Part shown: one piece after another, positions 1-12,855 of the stretch
How the letters are laid out: each line of letters begins with the position of its first letter
How positions within the stretch are numbered: position 1 is the stretch's first letter
NCBI GenBank assembly: GCA_009760855.2
Contig: WPIO01000147.1
Span: 669,001 to 733,000 of the forward strand
DNA from: Cristatella mucedo
Lineage: Eukaryota; Bryozoa; Phylactolaemata; Cristatellidae
DNA length: 64,000 nt
Reading direction: 5' to 3'
Translations under genes and position numbers: made by a program
Notes under the pieces: generated by a model
Seen by the model: only the letters and a program-made list of their open reading frames with translations
What the model was told of the DNA's origin: nothing
The model's database searches: none

Positions 1-400
1 TGTCTGCATAACGTTTCCAGTGTGTTTATAGTGAACGTGTCTTGAGTGTGAGCGCACGTGCACCTGTCTGTGACACCACAGAAGCCACGAAAACCAAGGG
101 GTCGCTGCACGGGTGGCTTTTATAAGGCATGCTTACCGACTAAGTTGCTTTTGCAAGCTCACATTAGCTAAACAACTTTAACCTCAGGAAGCGAATAAAA
201 GTGAGCTGCACAGCTGAGTCAGGAGAGCAGCCAGGGAATTAAGCAGCCCAGTAAAACCAATATGCAGAGGCTGGAAATGCTTTGATATGCAGAAAGAGAG
301 ATGGCTCTAATTGCATAAAGAGCTCCACCATCCAGCAAGAATTTGCTGGAAGTGTATTTGTAGGTCAGCAGCCTAGCCATGTAAAGAAGCCTCGACTTTG

Positions 401-456
401 GATAGCCCTAGCTAGGGGAAATATGATGGATAGACCTAGCTAGGGGAAATATGAAG
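401..456. repeat. 28-bp direct duplication
   Basis: Two adjacent copies of a unit containing cctagctaggggaaatatga with few differences. Confidence 0.8.
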
Positions 457-884
457 AGTCTGCCAGGTTGATTCGAGTTCCTCTGGGCCCATGCGCTCCA
501 AGCAGCAGCGCGCTAGGCGCCCAAATTCGGGACACAGCGCCTTGTGGCACGCGACATTCGAATCGAGGCTCCGGGTGCTCATTGTGCTGACAGCATCGTG
601 CCACGCCTGCTGAGTTAAGTCTCCCGCTTCGCAGCCACACAAGCAGACGGTAGAAACCGTTGCCTGTGTAAGCGAATGCATTGCAGATCAATGCGACTTG
701 CTTGCATTGACCCAGCTTTGTTCGCCTCCATGGCCCAGCCAGACCTGGCGACCAAGCATCCAACCATGGCAATCAGCAGTGAAGACGAATGCTTAAGCAG
801 CAGCACCTTATGCCATTTCACACCACGGCAACAAGTTACTGCACAGAAAGACCTGTGCATGCCATCCCTAACCATATTATTCTT

Positions 885-1012
885 GTTGTTTATTCAGCAT
901 GCTACCTCTTTATTTTACCTCTTTTATTCGATCGTGCTTCCTTTGCAGCAAATGTGAAGTGCGTAGAACGAGATAGAGTTCCCTTTCCTAAAGGAGCTAT
1001 GGTGGCTTCCTG
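885..1012 (+). mobile_element. LINE family beta 3' UTR remnant
   Basis: Resembles the end of the element at 8405-9170: catgctac, tcctttgcagcaaatgtgaa, gtgcgtagaacgagatagag, then ggagctatgg. The coding part is gone. Confidence 0.6.
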
Positions 1013-1013
1013 T

Positions 1014-1135
1014 CGATTAGCCTAAGGGTAAGGCGATGGTGCTCACACACTTGACAACCCAGGCTCGAGTCCTGCAAAGGCAATTCCTCATTGCCCACTG
1101 CACTGCTAAATTTGCTAACCTCGTTGTTGTTAGCA
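1014..1135 (+). mobile_element. tRNA-like SINE, family B (candidate)
   Basis: ttagcctaagggtaaggcga (A-box-like), caggctcgagtcctgc (B-box), aaaggcaattcctcattgcc, cactgcactgctaa. Shares the post-B-box motif (caat..tcattgcccactgc) with the copies at 13600 and 29440. Confidence 0.5.
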
Positions 1136-1559
1136 AATACAAGGCAATGCTTACATATGCCCCGCCACAGCTTAGCTCCTTCACACCTAGGTAAGTTGCT
1201 TGTGAGGGGTCTTAAACAGCGGTAGCAGCCTGGTCCTTTAACCGGACCCGGAAGGGGGTTTTAGCGCCCCTCAGACCCCCTTCACTCTTTTGTCTCGGTC
1301 GTTTCGCCGACTTGTATTAATCGGGCTATTGCAGTGTCAGCAACGGTTGGGAAAGCAGCCTGAAGCAAATGATCTGGCATACCAAACTTGCCCTAAGAAC
1401 AAACAGCACAGTAAAGCCAACGGCAGCAAGGTCAAACGTGGATGATGCAAACATACACTCACCCCTAGACAGCATACTAAGATGATCGATAGCTCACGCT
1501 AGAATAAGAGAGAGCCCATGTTAGACTGATGTGAGATGGCTCATACTACAATTAGTGCA

Positions 1560-1909
1560 AGAGAAAAAAGAAACAACGAAGTGAGAAAGAGAGTGGGTAC
1601 ATTCGAAAAAGAAAAAGAAAGGGCACACTAAAAAGAGAAAACGTACATGAGAAAGAGAAAATGCACAAGAGAAAGAGAGAAAATAAAGTGAGAGGAGGCA
1701 AGAAAGAGTAAGAGGGTGTGGCAGGGAGGTGAGGAGATGGGGAGCAAACTAGAGAGAGAGCCAGAACAATAAACAGAGTAAAAAGGGCTGTGTGTGTGTG
1801 TGCGCGCGTATGTGTGTGTGTGCGTGCATGTGTGTGTGTGCACGTGTGTGTGTGTGTGTGCACGTGTGTGTGTGTGTGTGGGTGGGTAGAGAGAGAGAGA
1901 GAGAGGGGG

Positions 1910-1956
<47 letters not shown>

Positions 1957-2290
1957 AGAAAGTGTGGCATAGAGTAATAGTGAGAGATCAAGGCAGGCGG
2001 TGAGATAGCCAGATAGATAGAGGGATCATAGAGAGCTAGCGAGAATGAATACTTGAGAAAAAGAGGGAAAGAGTGAACATGCAAAAGAGAGAAGTAGAGC
2101 GAGATATAGGACTTAAGACAGACTGGGAGAGGAAGCATCCGAGAAATAGAAAAAGAGCCAGCAAGAGCTCAACAGGGGTGGTGGTGGTGGAGAGCAAGCC
2201 AGAGAGAGGAAGAGAGACACAGATCGAAATGGGCAGAGAGACAGACCAGGAGAGTGAGAGTGAGCAAGAGATAAGAGAGAGCAACAGATA
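1560..2290. repeat. Purine-rich region with GT and GA microsatellites
   Basis: Imperfect GA/GAAA-rich DNA enclosing a (GT)n-type run (about 1791-1880) and a (GA)n run (about 1889-1952). Open frames here are simple-sequence artefacts. Confidence 0.9.
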
Positions 2291-2857
2291 CTGATAGAAA
2301 CAGAGATGATGACATAAAAAGCAACCAGAAGAGTGAAAGTGGGTGACCGTGGGGGACAAGGAGAGTGTGAGTGAGAAGGTCATTATGTGAGAGAATGTAG
2401 AAGTGAAAAAAAGACCGTGTAGGGAGTGAGATGAGAGAATTCGTGGTACATAAACAATGCAACAGACAAGATTAGGGCAAGGTCAGGGTCAGCTCCTGAT
2501 GCTACAGCTGGAGTCGGTGAAGCACCAGACGACCTAGCACTGACTGCTGGATGCATTAACATGTCCTTGCACAACATCGACACCGGAACAAAACGACCGA
2601 GCAGCTTTCTCCTTGGTGCAGGATCTATTCACCAGACTAACAGGTGTGGTGCCACCACACTTACTCGGGATGTTAGGCACAAATCGAGTGAAATGAGCCC
2701 TTAAAAGCCGATCTAGCAACTAAAAGCAATTGCAGCCGATGCAAGCTGACTTAAAGTGGGAGCACTCGATGGTATCACCAGATGCAGCATCTAAACCACC
2801 AGGAGCCCTGCCCGGGATCTGGTGCAGTAAGCTGGTTGCCCACAGCAGATGCTTGCC

Positions 2858-3022
2858 CCTGGGTCTCAGCCAAGGGTAAGATGCTCGCTCTTCACGTCCC
2901 AGGTCGTGGGTTCAAGACCTGTAGCTGGTGATCTGTTACTGCATACTGCAAGTGGTTGTGACGGCTTTAACGGTTCTTCTGCTGCTATACAAACTAAAGC
3001 TAAAGCTGTTAAGCCGGCTAAC
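2858..3022 (+). mobile_element. tRNA-derived SINE, family A
   Basis: A tRNA-like head with a Pol III B-box (gtgggttcaagacc), then a body ending near aaagctgttaagccggct. Shares this order with the other family A copies (body consensus: aaaggatcgccc/gatcctttat, gatagccgtaaaggctcttc, ggctgttaaatcaact). Confidence 0.6.
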
Positions 3023-3261
3023 CCCTTCTTTCTGAAAGCTATTCTGCAGTACTCATTGCTCGTTAGAGAGTAAGCTGAAGAATGAGCTGAAGAGCAACAA
3101 GTGTGAACAGTTTTCTGTCGGCCACAACGTACACTGCACAATTGTATGATGCAGAAAACTGCTTGGTCTATGGCACGAACCAATGACACCGACTACCACA
3201 AAGGTCTAATATGACTGCTGGTCATGGCCCCCACCGTTCCGTCACACTCATATGACGTTGT

Positions 3262-3360
3262 CACTTTGCCACCGCAGTTGTGGGTTCGAGTCCTCCAGCA
3301 GAGAATCCTGCAATGCCTGCTGCATGCTGGGTGAAAGCCACTAAGGCTCTTATCCTGATA
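3262..3360 (+). mobile_element. tRNA-like SINE, A/B-type (candidate)
   Basis: gttgtgggttcgagtcctcc (B-box), agcagagaatcctgcaatgc, tgaaagccactaaggctctt. Partial and diverged. Confidence 0.4.
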
Positions 3361-4029
3361 TATAAGTGAACGTGCTGGACCAGCTGATCTTCATTTTTTG
3401 TTGTTCCAGCCAGGCCAGAGCAAAGCATTGCCTGCCCAATTCAGATGTGTAGGCAGTGGCTACTAAGCCATCGGTTGTCACTGGCCAACAAATTCACTTG
3501 GCAGAGTGCCAGCTAGCCTTTGGGGGTTGTCGTCACACATCAGGCATGCCAGTTACGATCAACGTCAGCTGCTGTGTCACGCAAGCCGAGCAAAACCAGT
3601 CAGCTGCTGAACCAAGCAATGGGCGAATGGGCGATCGGTAAGCCAGCAGTAGAAATTAATTCTCTTAACTTAAGCTATGGCTGGACAGAGTACCAGTCAC
3701 CCGGGAGGCTGGCTACCAGATCGATAGCAATAAAATAATTACTACCAGTGGGCCACTGTTCCCTCACGAGCAAGAGTGCCAGTAACCAGCTAATCCCTGT
3801 CGTTGACAGCCTTCAAGTGTGGAGCCGAGGGGGTGAGGATGCAGTAAAGGTAGAGGCAGATTGATGTTGGCCGAGAGGTCCACCACTCTAACTCATGCCC
3901 CTCGGCAGGCTGGCATCGGCCCACTTCTGATACAGACAGGTAGGACTTCTGTGGTTCGGAGTCGTGCAGCAGGACCAGCAGCTCCTGAAACTGACAAGAG
4001 TTTCACAGATGGTGAGAGAGAAGGAGGGG

Positions 4030-4031
<2 letters not shown>

Positions 4032-4115
<84 letters not shown>
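4032..4115. repeat. (GA)n microsatellite
   Basis: About 84 bases of uninterrupted GA. Confidence 0.95.
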
Positions 4116-4119
<4 letters not shown>

Positions 4120-4186
4120 GTAAGCCCTGGTCCACTGCATCATCATCACTGCATCACTACATCATCATCTTCTGCTCTGCCTTTGC

Positions 4187-4290
<104 letters not shown>

Positions 4291-4940
4291 CAGTATTGAA
4301 AGCAAGCTTGAGACATTTAACAAAGCTGTCATGGTTATCTGGATTCAACTGCCCTCACATAATTTCTGACCAACAGCTAGGCTCAGTAGATAGGAGCAGG
4401 TGACTCGACCCTAGGGTCTCAGCGACTACCAACAAACCAACCACCCCCCCATACCGGCACCTTCTTCCTGCAATGCACCTTCCTCCAGCAACTACTCCAG
4501 CAACAACAGCTCCATGCACCACTGTATTTGTGCACATACCATCATGGTGATTTTTTTCGTAAAGGTTCAATTGCTGCAGCGCTATTGCTGGTGACAACAT
4601 CGCTGGCAGGCCCCTTCTGCTGTGCACAGGTAGCATCCTGCAGGCAGGATGGCAGGAGCCAAGTATAAGCATGTGGCACCAGGGAATAAGTGGGGCGGCA
4701 TGCCACACAGCTGGGATCCCTGAGGCCTGCCCCTGCCCCCATCCAGCCGGTGGGCTACGGCGCAGGGCAGGGTTGGCTGCATAGATAGCTGCATGGATGG
4801 CTTGACCTCTCCCTCCTCTCCATGCCGATTTCAGATGAGAGCCAGTAGTGAAAACATTAAAGAAGCCGGTTAGGTGGAGCAGGCTGCCCTGAGTGACGAC
4901 TGGGCATAGATAGCTGCTATTTGAGGCTGATCCCAAGTCC

Positions 4941-5018
4941 AGCTCACGATGCCGGCTCACGATGACGGCTCATGATGCTGGCTCATGATGCCGGCTCATG
5001 ATGCCAGCTCATCATCGG
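4941..5018. repeat. 13-bp tandem repeat, six units
   Basis: Units of the form ggctcatgatgcc with one or two substitutions each. Confidence 0.85.
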
Positions 5019-5237
5019 ATGAGTGTCAGGTGCCTAGCTACCAGGACCTTCTCAAACTGCCGTAGAGTCAAATGAAATGGCAAGCGATGGGCAATGTGAC
5101 GATCCTTCATTCTGCAGATGCTCTGCTCGTTAGATGGGAGCCATTGCTGGTGTGGATAGGTCGGAAAACATGCCAAACACCAAGTTCTGAACAGCAGCGA
5201 TTCAACTGATTGCCACTGCCAGCCAAGACGGACGCGT

Positions 5238-6175
5238 GGGACTCCTCACTCTAATGTAATGTAATGTATCTCCGTCAGTAACTCCACAAAGTCATAAAGA
5301 CCATGTGGGTGTTACGCAGGAGAGTTTTGTATGGCGCACTCACAGCCTAAGCGGCTTTCGGTACGCATTCGGTAGCCAACAGACTTCGTCTCACGCAACA
5401 AAGAGAAAGTGGGAAGCATAGCAGAGTTAGGAGAGCAGTTGAGGTAGTGAGTAGCATAGAAGTAGCAGTTCAGGACCGTTGAAAAAGATGTGCCATAGTC
5501 GGCAGTTGGAGAGAAGATGTCGTTGCGTAAGAATTGTGGAAGCGAGTTCCACAGTCTAGGACCTGCAGAGCTCAAGCTTCTGTCGCCAACTGTCTTTAAG
5601 CAGAGGAACGGGACAGCTAATTTATTGTCCACACAGGACCTGAGGGCGCAAACAGGCTGAAACTGATGCAGCAGTTCAGCTAGGTATGAAGGAGCCAAGC
5701 CGTGGCGGGCCTTGTGGGTCAGCCAGCGTAAGAACTTTGCTCCGTATCCTTTGCTCAACCGGCAACCATCCTAGCTCTTCCAGCAAAGGTGACACGTGCT
5801 CAAACCGCTGGGACTTAAAGACCAGCCTTGCAGCCATATTCATAGTCCGCTGTAGTGGCATAATAGCTTTCTTTGGTAGCCCAGCCAAAAGGGAATTACA
5901 ATAATCAAGCCGAGACAGAACTAAAGAGCTAGTTAAATTTTTTACAAGCCGCTGTGGGAGACAGCTTCTAATCTTGGATAGGGATCGGATGTGATGGCTA
6001 GCTGTAGAGGCAGTCTTCTGAATGAAGCTTTTGAAATTGAGGCAGCTGTCGAACACGACACCTAGATTACGAGCACGTGGTGAAGGTCGCACAATAGCAT
6101 CACCTATTAGAACAGCAAAGCCTTTTAATCCAGCCACTCGCTTAGGGTGTCCTATGAGAAGCCGTTCGGTTTCAC
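5238..6175 (-). mobile_element. Non-LTR retrotransposon (LINE family alpha) 3' fragment
   Basis: Reading on the minus strand gives the end of a reverse-transcriptase ORF, with [44 protein letters not shown], and, after a frameshift near 5750, [18 protein letters not shown] and [15 protein letters not shown]. These are hallmarks of the C-terminal part of L2/CR1/Jockey-type LINE ORF2. The element ends in a tail with ATTAC-like repeats (5238-5275). It is 5'-truncated exactly where a CT microsatellite begins (6175), and is dead. Confidence 0.85.
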
Positions 6176-6185
6176 TCTCACTCTC

Positions 6186-6251
<66 letters not shown>

Positions 6252-6275
6252 TCGCCCTCTCTCTCACCCTCTCTC
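6176..6275. repeat. (CT)n microsatellite adjoining a LINE
   Basis: Pure CT then CT interspersed with CGCC. It begins at the 5' truncation point of the LINE alpha copy. Confidence 0.95.
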
Positions 6276-8100
6276 TCCCCTCCCTGTCTGCCCTTGCACA
6301 AGCACTTGGACTGGCACGAAGCTACTAACTCTCTGCTCTCACACTTTCTCTTTCACGTGAATCGCCATGATGTGAGTCACTAACAGATCAGCTTCTCGGG
6401 ATGAGGAAGGTCGGCTTTTCTGCATTCTGCAGCATGCCGCATAATCCCAGGGAGATGGCCGAGTTCTGCCTGGAGATTAAGTAGTCCTCTTTCCCTGTCA
6501 CTGAGCAATTTATTTTTCAAACCAGTCCACATTCCTAAGAAATATGAAAGGCTGGCTTTCCAACAGCCACAGATCACTTACCAGGTCGCAGTCCATTTAC
6601 TTGCCACGATGCTTTGTCATAGATCTTAAATCAATGCATAAAGGACATCAGCCAACAGCCCAGCACAGCAAGTCAGGATCCATTGCCAAGCATCACTATG
6701 GGGGGTTGTGCGAATGGCTCAGCTCGATTAGGCAGGCAAGTGAGCAGCAACACAAGATGGAAATGCCTGGGTCTCACGAACCTCGCCCGCCGACTTCACG
6801 GGATCAAGCCTGGATGCGAATTGCAGCTAAACGTCCCCGCCGACTTCACAGGATCCAAGTCTGGATGTGAATTGCAGCAAAACGATTGACCCGGCTAGCC
6901 GACCTACTACTGACAGCCTGCCTCTGAACACTAGCCGATCTGGGACCTGAGCACTTCTCCGAAGCCGGAGCCAGCCGGAAAATACCTAGCGATGATCTTT
7001 CGAAGCTTCAGTTGTGGCTGATGGCTTTTTAATAGCAGGTTATTCGGTGGGAGCAATTTTTTGCTCCAGCTCAGCTAGCTAGGACGACTTAGCAAAGCGA
7101 CGACGATTGAGTGACCCACAGGCAAGCAGCAGGTTTTTGTATACAGGCACCGGGGGATCAGTTTCGAAGCAGTTGCAAAACGAAATCACTATTTGCAAAG
7201 GACGACACTGGCTCCCGGAGCACGGGAGTCGCTGAACAGCCCAAAAGTAGGACCCTTCACCACCTCTCCCACCCCAGGAGAACTTGGTTGGCACTGTCAG
7301 TGATAAGGTGGATGGTATAGAAACAGTACTGCTTGCCTTTAAAACGCCTTCTCATGCAAGAGACTGGTGGTGTTCGGTCAACAAGACACACGACCCCCAC
7401 CATGCTGACCTCAGTCGTATCAGCAGACCATGTACAATCAATGCAGCTAGACGAGCCGAACTTGTGCCGATATCAGAAGTCTCCCACTTGAACAAATTCA
7501 ATCAAATATGGGGTGGCTTCCCAAACCCGGCCAAGAGTGACTGTACCCATTCTTAAGTCAGGGAAGTTCGACTAAAAGAGAATTGTTAATTAAGGAATAC
7601 GTAAACAATAAAGGAAAAGTACAGCTCAACGTAGCAGCAGAAACAGACAAACAGTGTGGGCTTAGCTTTGGATGCAGGAATGGACCAACAGCACTCGACC
7701 ATTCAGTGTGGCCCTGAAGTGCTGCTACCCTGCCACACTTGCAGCTAATAATGCTATTGATTTGCAACATGCTATGAATGTAACGATAAGGGAAAGTGAG
7801 AATGGAACCCCTTCCAAAGTCATGAGCTTGCTTTTTAAGGGTTTCAGGTTTTTCGTTTGAAGATTTCCTGAATAGCACTTGTTAAGTGCCTACAAAGAGA
7901 TTTAGCTCAACTGGGATGCTAAAAAAATATATTGTTATTAATAATATCATCGTGGATTCGTTAAGGTTCAGAGTTTTAGAACTTTGGGTTCAGATTTTAT
8001 GGTTCATGGTTTAAAGTGACCTTGGGACAGGGCCTATTATTACACCCATTTTGGCAGCAGCAATAATGCAGATTAAAAATTAAATAAAATTAAATACTAG
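6276..8100. other. Intergenic, no gene recognised
   Basis: Apart from the 50-bp duplication at 6786, nothing is recognised. Open frames are short and without family motifs. 7860-8100 is AT-rich. Confidence 0.4.
6786..6884. repeat. 50-bp direct duplication
   Basis: cgccgacttcac...ggatgcgaattgcagctaaacg is repeated once with a 50-base period and a few differences. Confidence 0.8.
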
Positions 8101-8260
8101 CTTATTTAACAGCCTCTTTTTAATAGCGACAGACGAGCCTTTAAGGCTATCACAACCGCTTGCAGTGGCAATAAAGGATCGCCCACCGAAAGATTAGAAC
8201 CCACGACATCGGGAAGGAGGTCGTGAAAAGCAACCGCCTTCCCTAGTGCGCCATCACAGC
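8101..8260 (-). mobile_element. tRNA-derived SINE, family A
   Basis: On the + strand it starts tttaacagcctctttttaat, passes ctttaaggctatcacaaccg, ataaaggatcgcccaccg and a decayed B-box (gattagaaccc), and ends gcgccatcacagc. A near full-length antisense copy. Confidence 0.75.
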
Positions 8261-8404
8261 TCACCGAATATGTCATTAGTGAGTCAGTCACTGTGTGATT
8301 TACAAATTGGAAAGGTAACCGCTCACAATCGGCTCTGCCAGCATATCTCCTATTGAATCTACACGAAATGTAGGGATCCTGTTCCAAAGTGACCTTTCAT
8401 TAAA

Positions 8405-9170
8405 CGACCACATCAGCTCCACAGTCAAGTCTGCTCATGCTACATAACATTGCTAAAATTCGGGCTTGCTTAGACAGAGATACCACATCTAAATTGGTCC
8501 AAGAATTTATGACATCCCGTCTAGACTTCTGTAACTGACTGCTTGCTCGCCTACCGGCATGTGCAATCACGTACTTATAACTTAAGCAAAACTCTGCAGT
8601 CAGGCTTGTCTGTTGTGAGCAGTTCAGTTGCCACATCACACCCCTTCTCACGGACCTGCACTGGCTCCTAGTCAAGCAACACATCAACTTCAAGGTTTTG
8701 TTTTCACTTTTATGTTTCTTCATTCTTTGGCTCCAGCTTACCTATCGCATCTACTCCCACAGCAGGCTAAGTATCGTATCATTCGCTTTTCAGAATCTAA
8801 TCGCTTACCTATACCTCGTAGGAAACTCAAATCCTTTGGAGACTGTGCCTTTAGTTCGTATGCTCCCAAAGCCTGGAACTCACTACTGACTTGTGTCACG
8901 ACATATCCTGACTTGACCACATTTAAAAATAAACTAAAAACGCATATCTTTATTAGAGCGTTTAGTGGGTCCGTGTGATCCATCTTTTACGCGCCTATGC
9001 ATGCTGGCACTGTGCATGCTGCCACAAACCATATTATGCTCGATGTCATTGAGCATGCTACTATTAACCATTCGACCGTGGTTCCTCTGCAGCAAATTTT
9101 AAAGTGCCTAGAAAGAGATTGAGTTCTCTGAGGGCGCTATATCAAACGTATTATTTTTTGTTATTACTAT
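8405..9170 (+). mobile_element. LINE family beta, 3' end (ORF2 C-terminus and 3' UTR)
   Basis: Translates with interruptions to a TSRLDFCN-type motif, then LAPAYLSHLLPQQ, RLPIPRRKLKSFGDCAFSSY and APKAWNSLL..TYPDLTTFKNKLKTHIF, typical of the ORF2 C-terminus of L2/CR1-superclade elements. The 3' UTR ends in gcaaattttaaagtgcctag ... ctgagggcgctatat, followed by a short T/A-rich tail. It differs from family alpha in protein and tail. Confidence 0.82.
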
Positions 9171-12100
9171 TATTAAGTCGAGACACGAGGCAGCATACGG
9201 TCACTACATACTTGCTAAATAAGAGTTGTGCCTTCGGCCTGCTCAAAACACGAGTTCACATTCACAACAAATACAGTGAAAACCACAATAAACAAGAAAG
9301 AAATGGCAGTCACTCAAAACAGTACCTTAGGCACTCAGCTCTCAACAGAAATAGCTGGTGACCAAGCATTATCTATTTGACAACAGCAGCAGCCTAGCGA
9401 TGGCGCTGCCTTGACTATTCAGCTACATGCTGACATAGCCAGCTAATTACCAATCAGATTGCAGTCCTTCAGCTACTAACTACGCCGGTGACCCATGACA
9501 ATATTAGCCAGTATCTGGGGCAGACATTCAGGATTTACACCTCGGTGACGCAACAAACAATGCCACATTGGATCCGGCCTATACACCCCAGACTTGGAAC
9601 ATCTGTCCCTCTGTTTTCCCACATATATACCATGTGCCATCTATCGCTTGCATATATGAATTTGGCCAGCCTATTCCTCCACAGCACTTCATCCCCTAGT
9701 TGAAAACTATAGGTACACAACTAATTTACAGCAAACTTGAGCCTTCAGAACATATTCGCTGTAGTGAGCACAGAGATTGTCAATCATTTCAAGTAATATC
9801 CTTCTAAGCTAACATACTAGGCAGTTCGGTATGCTTGTGTGGCCATGACAAATAGTGACCTAGCCTAGGCCCAAATGTGCTTTGCATGTGCTAGCACTTT
9901 AACAAAAAAGCTCACATTTTAGTTGGAAAAAATTGACAATAGATGTGTAGTCGTTCACAAAACGAATGGCAATCAGAAGCTGTTTGGTAGGTAATCATTA
10001 AAAAAGGATGTTCTAGACTTAATAGTAGACTTGAAGCTTATGTATAAAAAAAGGATGCCTACTCTACACTGAAGTTATGTCGTCTGCCAAGTGAGGTCAT
10101 TAAATATGGCCTGGAAACTTGGAAGATGATCGCTTGGACATCTATCATCCACAGCTTAGAATGAGGGCATCAGGTCCTTCGAAGTCATCGTTCGATGATT
10201 TGGCTGAATGGAAACACCCATGAATTCATTTGCAGAGTTGGATCGTCTAAGGAGTAGCTAAAACTTGACTTTTCCGGAGCCAGCCAATCATAGTAAGGCA
10301 GGAGCTTTGGGAAGTGTGGCATTGCTAATAAGCAGGGCTGCAGCCAGGCAAGCACACTCCCCAGTACCGCTCGTGCCTGGCAGACATGGTCAATGAGTAC
10401 AAGGTAAATTAACAATGGAATCGTTTTAAATAATGATTGCATAGCATGTGCATGAATATACATGTGTTTCGCACCGCAGTCTTAGTATTATTTAAAACGA
10501 TTCCAGTGTTAATTCACTTTGTACTCATTGGTCAAGTACCATATGCAAATGAGCATACAGCATATGCACATACCACATGCATGAATATACATAGGCTGTA
10601 TACGTGTGCTTGTGTCTAGAGTCGGTGCTCGAGCTGGAGCTCATGTGAGCTTGAATGTGGCTGCGCGTGTCCATGCACAAGCACTGAAATACAGAGCACT
10701 GGCGCTACTCGGGTGGCTGCATGACTGGCCACTAAGGAGCATTCAGCATACAAAATCCTTGGATCAGGGTCACGGCCGTAGATAGATGCAGCGCCAGCCT
10801 TCAGTGTACGAGCCCACAAACTGGAACCTGCAGACAGCCCGTGGGGAGCAACCCTTAACATACTGATGGCTGAACTGCTGTTTCGAAAGGAGGCTCATCT
10901 AAAGCACCACCGGGAGGCCAGCCCACGGTTCTTCTGCGATGGCACTGGTCAACTTAATCGTAGCCCAACACAGCAGACCAAATATGCATATGCACGTACA
11001 TCTTTAGCCGGGTTACAGCAGGATCGGTATATTACAACACGTGCTCGGATGCAGCAGTGAGTACCATGCCTATTGGCAAGAGCACATACGTGTGATGGAA
11101 CCGTTTAGTGGAAGTCATAAATCAATTTGTATGGAGAGTGCTGGCAGTTAGCCATACGATCTCGAGGCAGCACAGCCAAGGGCTCGAGAATACTGGGAGC
11201 GAAACTATCGCAAGCTGCATCTCTATCTGAATTGAGGTCAAACGCAAAGAAAGTAGGAGTAAGGCTTCGAAAGTTTGCTACTTAGAAATGTAACATATCA
11301 AGACCTTTCTGCCAAGTCGTACAGCCTTTTTGCTGTCAGTTGGAATGCACAATTTTCGTGACAACTCAATCTAACAGAATTACATACCAAGTGTAAATGT
11401 ACCAAAAAGATAAATAACGATGCAAAACTTTTTTTCTGATCGCTTACTTTCTGCCTACAGTAGCTTTTGCACATACCTACATACACTCGGTATACTTGAA
11501 GGAGTGTCCCTGTGAAATACATAACATAATCCCGACGCCCAGCTCTGTCAACGAAGTTTAATCGTCGTAGGAGCTGCGGAACATACAACGTGTCGCGAAA
11601 ATGCGAATACCTATACCTAATACCTAATACCCTTCGACGGCCAGGAGAAACGATAGCCTACTAGCTTGCCCTCGCCATTCCTCGAGAACGTTCGTTCCGA
11701 CGTTGATTATTCGACGCAGCTGCAGACGACAAGAATTAGGAGGTGAGAGCGCCGCTAATGGTTGAACACTTCAATACCTCAGCCAACGTTAGGGAGCGGC
11801 TTGAAGGGCTGCAGCTAGAATGGACCTAGCGTAGTAGCGTACGTCTTTCGTCCCACAAATGCGACGTAGCCGCCGAGGAAAGAGCACCCGCTGGAGGACA
11901 AAGCAGGCGGTTGCAAACTAGTGTGAGCGCGAGCGCAGGGCCCCACGAAGTCAAACCCTGCGACATCATTTAATGCATGCATACACAGACTTACTTATTA
12001 ACCGGACTTTTGGCTATTTAGCCCTGCCCCGCGACCAGCTGACAGTAGGACCCTTGGGAGTAGTCCCGGCTGCTAGTCTTTCCGGAACAGGCAAACCCCC

Positions 12101-12855
12101 ACGTGTGTGTCAAGGTCGCCGCTCTTCGCGGGCACTTAATGTTAGTAGCCGTGCGAGCCGCAGGTAGGCTAGTACTGAGGTGTACACCACCTTTTTACGA
12201 ATCCGAAGTAAACGTGGCGGCCGTATCATCTGGATATCACACTGAACCTCTTGTAGCTTGCTGCTCGTTCTGCATTTCGTCAAATAAATGTTTAGCACAA
12301 ATCCGCAGCACGTTCGATACGCGAGGAAGCGACGGCCGGCAGGGCAGCTGCGTGACCTAGCGGTCGGTCGCAGGCTCGTGAACTGCTGAGGATTCGTTGC
12401 AAATTGGAGCAAAGCGGTGGCTCTTTCGAACGCCTTACTGGAGGTTTCATACAATAGTAGTCGCCTTATGCCCTTCGTTCGACGCGGTATCCGCGACGTG
12501 TCACCTAGGCGACGGCGCAGTAAATAGCTCAACTCGGAGAATCGAACTCGAGAGCGCAGCGCAGAAGGAATTTCCGCGATAAGACTGTCAGGGCTAAGCA
12601 TCGCCTGGCGCCGGCAGTATCACTTGACAGGCAGTCTGACTAACGCATTATAACAATGATGGGACATATGTTTGGCGCCCAAGGAGAACTAAATCACCGT
12701 CTAGTCACTTTGAATATGCCGTAAACGAAGCGCTTCGGTTTGCTAGTGATAGCGTGCCCAGTATCAGCGCGCACAAGCACGCAAACTTCGATGCACACTG
12801 GTGTAGCCACTGTGCTGTCAGCAGGAGCAGGTCAGCTTCTTGCTTCTGTTAAACG
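9171..12855. other. Intergenic, no gene recognised
   Basis: Contains only the 45-bp-arm inverted repeat (10390-10531). Open frames are under about 165 codons and resemble no family I know. Confidence 0.4.
10390..10531. repeat. Inverted repeat with 45-bp arms (foldback / MITE candidate)
   Basis: The left arm 10390-10434 (starting caatgagtacaaggtaaatt) and right arm 10487-10531 (ending gtactcattgg) are reverse complements with a few mismatches, around a 52-base spacer. No coding capacity. Could be a foldback or MITE-type element, or a local inverted duplication. Confidence 0.7.

Noticed and set aside
1790-1977. Cys/Val-rich small open frames
   Set aside because: Translation of GT and GA microsatellites.
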